Positions 16,201 through 20,316 of a DNA stretch of 20,316 bases are shown piece after piece. The translations under genes and the position numbers were made by a program. The stretch is from positions 1-20,316 of the forward strand of contig PFWI01000258.1 in the NCBI GenBank assembly GCA_002791075.1, in the 5' to 3' direction. Position 1 is the first letter of the stretch; every line of letters starts with the position of its first letter. This DNA comes from a bacterium (Candidatus Ratteibacteria) CG_4_9_14_3_um_filter_41_21. Its GTDB lineage: Bacteria > Ratteibacteria > UBA8468. The notes under the pieces are model-generated. The model made no database searches, was not told the DNA's origin, and was given only the letters and a program-made list of their open reading frames with translations.

Positions 16201-17684
16201 AAATCTTCTCCGCTGATTCTTTCCTGGTTAAGAAAAGAGGCTATTTTCTTCTCGGTAACCTCTATATCCTTGAGAAGATTCTTTTCTCCTTCCTCTAAGT
16301 CGGAATGAATCCTGACCAGAGCATCCTTTAATTCTGAGAGTTTCTTTTCCTTAATAATCTTATACTCTTTAAAATCCTCTAAATCAAAGGATAATAAATC
16401 CAGTTTCATCTTCTGTTCATATCCGGAATCCTTAACCAGTTTTATTGATTGATGGACTTGCTCGGCCAAGTTCTTTATCTGAGATGCCTTTTTCGCGGTA
16501 GATTCCTCTACCGGAACCAGGCTAATCTCATCAAACCAGACGACCCCGGCCAGTTGGTGAGGGGAAAGGTATACCCATAAAGTTAGCTGATAGGAGTTAT
16601 CTATCGGGCTGATAAAATCCACATAGTAATAGGTCCACTCGGTAGAGGTAAAGGTTTTAAAGGCTAAAGGATATAATTTTTTATTCTTATAAGTATATAA
16701 GTATACATTACCGGTAATCTGCATCTTTTCTTGCTTTGTTCCATCGGTCCTTCCCCAGAAGGATAATCTATAAAGGGTATTGGGAAGATAGGTTTTAGGA
16801 AGAAACTGGACCAACTTCTGCCAACCTGTATAATCGGAAGGTTGCTCTATCGCCAGACTGTATTTCCCGGAATGAGGGTTCTTGTCGTCTAAATATGCTT
16901 TCTTGGGCCAACCCAGACTGCTCCAGTAGGTATAATCTGCCGGAAGGGAAGGACTAAAGGAGGAAGCTTCCTCATACCCGGAATTCTTAACAAGGTTTTC
17001 CTGAGAGCTGGGAACGATTTTTTTAGGTGGGGTTTCTGAAGGGGGAAGTTCCTTAATGTAATCAATTGTTAAAATGTCCGGGGGCTGGAAGTAGTTGGTC
17101 CCGTAGGTGTTGAAGAGAAAGCCTACTTTCTTGATTGGAGTGGTATTTTTCTCCTCAATAATCAGGTTATTCCCCCAGAGACAGTAGATAATCCCCTTGA
17201 TTCTCTCTATCCTTAAGTCGGCAGAATCGGAGATTGAGAGATATGCCTTACTGCTGAAATTTTTCCCTCCGATGCTAGTTGCAGCAAGACCGGGAGTGAC
17301 ACTCCAATTATCGCTAAGTCCAATCTTAGCCACTTCTTTTCCTTGAGCATCCTTTAAAATGAAAACCATGTGCCCCAGAAATGGGGTCAGGGTTTCCCAA
17401 GAGAAATGGGTGGAGATATTGAAATCGCCTTCATAGGATACCTCCTGGGTTAACTCTGAACCGTGCCACGCTGTAGCATTCTTGGGATTGGCAAACTGAA
17501 TCAACAGTTTTCCTTCCTCCTGCTTTAGGGTAACTGTTCCTTCCTTTCCTTCCTCTCCGACATCGGTCTTTATCCACTCGGGTGATAGAGAACTACCTGT
17601 GAAATCATCATCTATCCCGGCATAACTATTTCCGGCAACAAACAAAACCAACATTACCAACAACCAAATCTTTCTTATCCTCAT
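13230..17684 (-). CDS. Exported LamG/CBM-coiled-coil-HEAT-GH42-like glycosidase, 1484 residues
   Basis: The ATG at 17684 is preceded by GGAGG (17691-17695), and a Sec signal peptide (MRIRKIWLLVMLVLFVAGNSYA) follows. Residues about 24-212 form a LamG/DUF1961-like concanavalin-type beta sandwich. Residues about 230-393 resemble a CBM4/9-like carbohydrate-binding module (NLVKNSGYEEA, HSGKYSLAIEQ, VVWFDEISLVP). A coiled coil spans about 395-560. HEAT/PBS-lyase-like repeats span about 565-790 (VRRNAIYALSWMQAKEAVP). The GH42-like TIM barrel (about 805-1145) carries GFWFEE (E923/E924) and RPVGMEVYAF (E1070). A trimerisation-like domain (about 1150-1350) and a C-terminal beta domain ending FSVHEMVVVEF complete it. 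From the coiled coil on, it is paralogous to the 1347-residue and split proteins; the N-terminal modules have been exchanged. It is predicted to be an extracytoplasmic glycan-binding hydrolase. It starts 18 bp after the pseudopilin gene. Confidence 0.87.
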   Translation of the reverse strand: MRIRKIWLLVMLVLFVAGNSYAGIDDDFTGSSLSPEWIKTDVGEEGKEGTVTLKQEEGKLLIQFANPKNATAWHGSELTQEVSYEGDFNISTHFSWETLTPFLGHMVFILKDAQGKEVAKIGLSDNWSVTPGLAATSIGGKNFSSKAYLSISDSADLRIERIKGIIYCLWGNNLIIEEKNTTPIKKVGFLFNTYGTNYFQPPDILTIDYIKELPPSETPPKKIVPSSQENLVKNSGYEEASSFSPSLPADYTYWSSLGWPKKAYLDDKNPHSGKYSLAIEQPSDYTGWQKLVQFLPKTYLPNTLYRLSFWGRTDGTKQEKMQITGNVYLYTYKNKKLYPLAFKTFTSTEWTYYYVDFISPIDNSYQLTLWVYLSPHQLAGVVWFDEISLVPVEESTAKKASQIKNLAEQVHQSIKLVKDSGYEQKMKLDLLSFDLEDFKEYKIIKEKKLSELKDALVRIHSDLEEGEKNLLKDIEVTEKKIASFLNQERISGEDLSKVEELIKQGKGYPERLTSLKKGIESRILVLENSIPEEKNLLAQKLKEEREVLKKEAEKEVANSSTGENLRRVLAGLKDKDSSFRASFALEAGRLQIKESIPSLIKLLDDESYKVRRNAIYALSWMQAKEAVPYLIKLTEENNDKWIRRRATQALGQIGDTQAVPVLIKLLSDADPAVKENSIYSLGWLKDKGAVSPLLALYEKEKERADDDSSTSSIHIRGDILQALGFIGDKSVSSLLISALDPKEDVRIRKDAAFALGLLGDETGIPYLNKIAAKTIYQDTFALQNTARFALYQLNKGKNKEPGIKQPDFLSYYDNFYYNTAKFHRAAGRWAEYSNIPKDASDMHRYAERIKVNDIITGGIPFLIRGDFTGEGAEIGTEIDKTLRDMDDKTIKCYPTCRNLQKSFMHPLVTYYGNYPAFAGFWFEEAIYGHLNPLSDFKDYLQKKYSSEELKKLGINLEEVKPYDFWLYTRQEERFSKPAQWTEFYEFKEEEALENWQELVEWLHGLRKQTSFIVSISSIGFAGSQSIKTYPQLSEVVDMNGIEPSYSLLCYDNTFMAELARDGEIRPVGMEVYAFVDNPPAKMYEAGIWVSALHAQQFFIWQWGRVFKYPGGGNLGDNYCIWQPGLWEALKRAFTGIDKVEEYLINTDSPHRIALVSSGRTNAIIYRPKNFNVYMSSHTSYSSYFSNLIGIYQALCQSHIQVDSIWTETLTEDKLKRYKVLVLPDAKSLALREENLLREWVKEGGFLITTGGTSLFDQWGRERDNYGLSDVLGVKFLKEIKRASEENVVINRSDTALGEMKIADAISFSTDSGYDLVEPTTGEVLATWGNGDPGMIKNSYGKGGSLFITSIYPGLHCKTAEVRVFPLRRDFYPGVRELLAEAVKGGLKLTNAEIPFVVENCPKEVEVVIRTQPDKKRFMLHLLNYNAHKADKVEGVKVKVLIPSSKRLNVFYPEDNQKIAHMKEGNYISFIIRDFSVHEMVVVEF

Positions 17685-17702
17685 TTTTTCCCTCCTCTCT
17701 TA

Positions 17703-18569
17703 CTATTGATATGGTCTTCTAGGATTGTCTCGGCGCATAATATAAAAAGCAGAAGCTACTGCCCCGGAATGTCCCCAACCAGAGTTAGTATGAAGATAAA
17801 TATCTGTCGGGTCACCGGGTAAAAAGTCTACCGAGCCATCCTCATAGAGAACCGAGATTCCTGTCTGGTGACAATATTCTCTCCCATTAGTAAGATTGGT
17901 CATTGCCATAGCTCTTTCCGTCATCTTTCCGATGCGGTAACCCTTTGGGGTATCATTCATGCAATCCTCGTATCTCATTGGTTTAATATAATAGGTAGTG
18001 TAGACATAGCAGGTTTTACCCGCATAGGTAACTACCTTTTTATACTTAGCCGCATTCCAAGAGGCAGGATTTGTATTGGCTAGACCAGTTATTATTCTTG
18101 ACCAGGAAGGGCAGGAAAGAACCCCGGGTGAACTAATGTAACCTCCATCTACCAGTTGTCGGCCGAGGCGATATACAGTTGTAGTTTCGAGAGAAAGAAC
18201 GTGCGCACCATACTCATAGGAGTCCCGGTCTCCTCCTTCGCCGTAGATTACATTGTACGGATATGGCCCATAACCATTATTATCATCGGCATACATCATT
18301 AGTCCTAATCCTATTTGTTTGAGGTTACTGATACAGACCGCCTTTCTGGCGGAGTCCCTGGCTTTAGATAATGCAGGTAATAGCATCGCCGCCAGAATTG
18401 CAATAATTGCTATTACCACCAAAAGCTCAATGAGAGTAAACCCCGTTAGAGATAGGGAATGTTCACATTTCCGTGTATCTCTAAACGGGGTAAACCCTTT
18501 TTTGTGCTTGGGACACACATTTATCCGAAAAAACCGCTTAAACAAGTCAGCCAATTTTCTTTTAGTCAT
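17703..18569 (-). CDS. Pseudopilin with prepilin cleavage site and H-X9-DG motif
   Basis: A 288-residue type IV pilin-like/DUF1559-type protein. The ATG at 18569 has a very strong Shine-Dalgarno sequence (GAGGAGAGG, 18571-18579), which supports an unusually long 43-residue leader. The prepilin peptidase site is TG|FTLIELLVVIAIIA with cleavage after G43 and the +5 glutamate at E48, followed by the hydrophobic helix and SKARDSARKAVCISNLKQIGLGLMMY. Near the C-terminus H234, nine residues, then D244-G245 fit the prepilin-processing-associated H-X9-DG domain. Leader residues about 25-42 are encoded by a palindromic repeat and contain a second KKGFTP, which mimics a cleavage site but lacks the glutamate. 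Such pseudopilins are very numerous in Lentisphaerae/Planctomycetes-type genomes; a surface or secretion role is presumed. It is the first gene of the run leading into the 1484-residue glycosidase. Confidence 0.9.
   Translation of the reverse strand: MTKRKLADLFKRFFRINVCPKHKKGFTPFRDTRKCEHSLSLTGFTLIELLVVIAIIAILAAMLLPALSKARDSARKAVCISNLKQIGLGLMMYADDNNGYGPYPYNVIYGEGGDRDSYEYGAHVLSLETTTVYRLGRQLVDGGYISSPGVLSCPSWSRIITGLANTNPASWNAAKYKKVVTYAGKTCYVYTTYYIKPMRYEDCMNDTPKGYRIGKMTERAMAMTNLTNGREYCHQTGISVLYEDGSVDFLPGDPTDIYLHTNSGWGHSGAVASAFYIMRRDNPRRPYQ
18436..18495. repeat. Long palindromic repeat translated into the pseudopilin leader
   Basis: CCCCGTTAGAGATA (18441-18454) pairs with TATCTCTAAACGGGG (18476-18490) with one unpaired base. 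Inner arms GGAATGT and ACATTTCC also pair, so the hairpin is nearly continuous. Read on the minus strand it encodes GFTPFRDTRK...SLSLTGFT, the two ends of the palindrome each giving G-F-T. Confidence 0.8.
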
Positions 18570-18586
18570 TCCTCTCCTCTATTTTT

Positions 18587-18617
18587 ACCCCCACACCAAT
18601 TCATTGGTAGTGGGGGT
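18587..18617 (-). promoter_or_regulatory. Strong 5'-leader hairpin upstream of the pseudopilin ribosome binding site
   Basis: ACCCCCAC plus ACCAAT (18587-18600) pairs with ATTGGT (18603-18608) and GTGGGGGT (18610-18617), 14 bp with one bulged base and a 2-nt loop. On the mRNA it ends 7 nt before the Shine-Dalgarno sequence. It could modulate translation or be a dispersed repeat; the run of A residues after it makes it no terminator on this strand. Confidence 0.5.
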
Positions 18618-18682
18618 TTATTCCTGCCCTCCAGAACCTTTTCTGAAGTCTAAAGCAGGAATATTTTTTCTGTCTATAAGTA

Positions 18683-18775
18683 TTATCCCTTATAATTCAT
18701 AGACTCCAACTTTTCTCCTAAAACCCACTTTTTCTCTATTTTTTTATCACCACCTCCTCCAAATTTACTCAACAT
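18683..18775 (-). CDS. Possible 30-residue leader ORF
   Basis: An ATG at 18775 opens a 30-codon frame with a lysine- and glycine-rich product (MLSKFGGGGDKKIEKK...) ending at 18683-18685. An in-frame TAA sits directly before the ATG and there is no clear Shine-Dalgarno sequence for it. Internal GGAGGAGG and AGGAG sites precede shorter possible starts in the same region. The ATG overlaps the candidate -10 box, so the promoter and this start cannot both be right. I do not recognise the product. Confidence 0.25.
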   Translation of the reverse strand: MLSKFGGGGDKKIEKKWVLGEKLESMNYKG

Positions 18776-18802
18776 TTAATCACAATAGCAAAATTAAGTC
18801 AA
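18774..18802 (-). promoter_or_regulatory. Candidate sigma70-type promoter for the pseudopilin run
   Basis: On the minus strand TTGACT (18797-18802) and TTAAAT (18774-18779) are separated by 17 bp. The -35 matches 5/6 of the consensus and the -10 matches 4/6. It lies between the IS end and the pseudopilin gene, about 205 bp before the start codon. Confidence 0.35.
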
Positions 18803-18896
18803 ATTTTCTCGGCTCTTGCTCAAACTACCCTATTTTTGGTAAATTTAGACAGTCCTCTACCGCTTTGTTCTTCTAATCTATTTTTCTGATGAGTAG

Positions 18897-20225
18897 CTAA
18901 GAAACAGGCACTAAAACCAATCTTTGTATTGCTTTTAAGATCCATAAAAATATCTCTTTAAAGGGAAAACTTTTAGGGCAGTGGAAAGCAAATTTTCTGG
19001 CATGTTTACTTACCTTACTTCCCACTTTTATTAATCTACTTCTTAAGGTTTCTATTCTGTATTTCCTGAAGTTTTCTGGAAGGCATAACCTTCTCATTAA
19101 ATTGTTAAGATTATAAGCAAGAACCATTATTTGCAGTCTGCAGGCATTAACATGGAATTGCTCACAGGAGAGCCTGTCCCAGTGAAATCCAAGTTTTCCT
19201 TCCTTTAGGTAATTCTCTGCTGTGCCTCGATCACAGTAAAATTCTATCCCTTCTTTGGGAGAGGTCGCCTCTGAATTGGTCACTACAAAATATACCTCAG
19301 GAAATAGTTCATCAGGCTTCTTTTCCTCTTTTACCAGGACTCTACGGGCTTTTTCCCAACTACCTGCTTGATAGAAGAATTCTCCATAGCGGATATTTTG
19401 GTTTTCTTGATCGACTTGCATCTTATCCTTGTTTTCCTCATACAGTCTTTCTAAGACATCATTGATTCGTAGTCTAATGAAATATTCTGCTTTTGTTTCT
19501 TCGTCCTCACATAGCCGATAAATCTCAGGAATTGCAAATTCACTGTCACCTCTGAATTTCAGGTTTATTTTTTTCTCTTTGTATTTCTTTAAGATGGGTT
19601 TTAAAAAGTCCCCTACTTTTTGTGAATCATAGTCAGTGCCTGGCCTTAAATCTGCTTTGAGACAATCCCCGGTCTTTCCCTCAAAGCAGAAGAGAGGATG
19701 GAAAATCTTATCTTTGTAATAGGTATTATAGGCTGCTCCGATCTGATTGCCATAAACTGTATCATCGCTGGAATCAAGATCAACTATCATCTCCTCCATT
19801 GGTTCTATCTGATAGGCTCTGTCCAAGAAGAGAGAGTTTACTTTCTGTAGTTGGGCGATATTCTCTTCCTCAAAACTGTTCTCAAAACGGCAAAGAGTTG
19901 GCTGACTACCAAGTTCCTCTTTACCCACTATTTTCTTCATTGTGGGGTCTTCCTTGGTGTATTCGGCATCGTTATTATCTTCATGGTCTCCCAGCAAAGA
20001 GTAAACCTGTTGGCGGATACAGTCGGTGTTAGAATGTATGCGATAAGGTCTTTTGAAACTGATATTTGCTTTTACCAAATCCATCAGTCCCATCTTCTCC
20101 TCAAACTCTCGGTATAGTAAAAGTCCTGTGTCAGAAGATATTTGTCCTCCCTCAAAATCAAGCTCAATATGCGGGTCAAATTGAAATCTAATCTTCTCTG
20201 TTCTTTCCTCTTTTTTCTCCACCAC
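18897..20225 (-). CDS. IS1380-family DDE transposase
   Basis: A full-length 442-residue transposase. IS1380/DDE_Tnp_1-type hallmarks run in order: FDGG-like ELDFEGGQISSDTGLLLYREF near the N-terminus, the first acidic motif VDLDSSDDTVYGNQ (D149), HPLFCFEGKTGDCLKADLRPG, the second motif KFRGDSEFA (D227) and the C-terminal YCDRGTAENYLKEGK (E337). Family-typical LSCEQFHVNACRLQIMVLAYNLNNLMR follows. It starts at a GTG (20225) with AGGAGG six bases upstream. No frameshift or stop interrupts it, so the element may still be active. It cuts and moves its own IS and has no evident functional link to the glycan genes. Confidence 0.93.
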   Translation of the reverse strand: MVEKKEERTEKIRFQFDPHIELDFEGGQISSDTGLLLYREFEEKMGLMDLVKANISFKRPYRIHSNTDCIRQQVYSLLGDHEDNNDAEYTKEDPTMKKIVGKEELGSQPTLCRFENSFEEENIAQLQKVNSLFLDRAYQIEPMEEMIVDLDSSDDTVYGNQIGAAYNTYYKDKIFHPLFCFEGKTGDCLKADLRPGTDYDSQKVGDFLKPILKKYKEKKINLKFRGDSEFAIPEIYRLCEDEETKAEYFIRLRINDVLERLYEENKDKMQVDQENQNIRYGEFFYQAGSWEKARRVLVKEEKKPDELFPEVYFVVTNSEATSPKEGIEFYCDRGTAENYLKEGKLGFHWDRLSCEQFHVNACRLQIMVLAYNLNNLMRRLCLPENFRKYRIETLRSRLIKVGSKVSKHARKFAFHCPKSFPFKEIFLWILKAIQRLVLVPVS

Positions 20226-20259
20226 TTTGGTCCTCCTTTCTATTGTTTAATTTGTCTCT

Positions 20260-20289
20260 ATTATACACGATAGATAAGGAGTTTGGCAA
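20260..20289 (-). promoter_or_regulatory. Transposase promoter reading inward from the IS end
   Basis: TTGCCA (20284-20289) and a consensus TATAAT (20260-20265) are spaced by 18 bp on the minus strand, about 35 bp before the GTG start. The -35 box lies in the terminal inverted repeat, as is common in insertion sequences. Confidence 0.65.
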
Positions 20290-20316
20290 ATTCTAGTTTC
20301 TCTCTTTGTGAATTAT

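Larger units (their letters stand above)
18570..18815. promoter_or_regulatory. Structured leader and promoter region of the pseudopilin-glycosidase run
   Basis: A 246-bp gap between the IS end and the pseudopilin. Going downstream, it holds a candidate promoter (18774-18802), a 30-codon ORF (18683-18775) and an imperfect dyad with arms GTCTAT/ATAGAC (18672-18704). A 9-bp dyad TATTCCTGC/GCAGGAATA (18619-18663) enclosing CAGAA/TTCTG, and a strong hairpin (18587-18617), follow just before the ribosome binding site. The density of dyads suggests leader-based control or stacked repeat insertions. Confidence 0.45.
18816..20289 (-). mobile_element. IS1380-family insertion sequence, about 1.47 kb
   Basis: The boundaries are set by an imperfect inverted repeat. 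The left end reads TTGCTCAAACTACCCTAT (18816-18833), and the right end, reverse-complemented, reads TTGCCAAACTCCTTAT (20274-20289). They match with two single-base gaps. Between them lies one intact transposase gene. I see no clear target-site duplication, so the exact ends are uncertain by some bases. Confidence 0.45.

Noticed and set aside
18655..18670. Plus-strand intrinsic terminator (GCAGGAATATTTTTT)
   Set aside because: No gene reads in the plus direction here, and the loop between the arms is 27 nt long; listed only as part of the leader dyads.
18681..18710. Alternative promoter TTGGAG-16-GATAAT before the pseudopilin
   Set aside because: The -35 is weak and the spacer short; the TTGACT-17-TTAAAT pair is better, though neither is secure.

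Overview
The window reads as accessory DNA from a moderately AT-rich bacterium. Every gene I can support lies on the minus strand, so transcription runs from high to low coordinates. The pseudopilin with the H-X9-DG motif, the DUF6785-type membrane protein, the large secreted glycosidase-like proteins and the palindromic repeats together suggest the PVC/Omnitrophota-Lentisphaerae type of uncultivated bacteria. This assignment is an inference from gene content; no marker gene is present.

Layout in the direction of transcription: (1) 20.29-18.82 kb, an IS1380-family insertion sequence with an intact transposase and its own promoter. (2) 18.80-18.57 kb, a leader region full of dyad symmetries, with a possible promoter and a possible 30-codon ORF. 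(3) 18.57-9.84 kb, a tight four-gene run: a pseudopilin, a 1484-residue secreted LamG/CBM-coiled-coil-HEAT-glycosidase protein, a 676-residue GHL6-like cytoplasmic glycosidase, and a 437-residue exported protein that may have a mutarotase-like beta fold. (4) 9.84-9.63 kb, a 208-bp spacer made of palindromic repeats. (5) 9.63-1.93 kb, two further members of the large family: an intact 1347-residue protein, and a second copy split into 482- and 720-codon frames by one extra base. (6) 1.93-1.50 kb, a repeat-rich spacer with a small ORF. (7) 1.50-0 kb, the first 500 codons of a polytopic DUF6785/DUF6784-type membrane protein that runs off the window.

The central observation is a family of three paralogous exported proteins of about 1200-1480 residues. 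They share a coiled coil, a HEAT/PBS-lyase-like helical repeat array, a GH42-like TIM barrel, a beta-galactosidase-trimerisation-like domain and a C-terminal beta domain ending in HEMVV. Two copies begin with a class I glutamine-amidotransferase/ThuA-like domain; the third begins with a LamG-like and a CBM-like domain. Two candidate catalytic glutamates are conserved in all three. With the pseudopilin, the GHL6-like enzyme and the membrane protein, the locus looks like a glycan capture and degradation cluster. The substrate cannot be read from the sequence.

A second theme is palindromic repeat DNA inside genes. One hairpin repeat is translated into the pseudopilin leader and creates a second prepilin-cleavage-like G-F-T. 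A CCCTCTCCC...GGGAGAGGG element is inserted in frame into the 1347-residue protein. Related intergenic repeats sit on both sides of the 9.6-1.9 kb gene pair.
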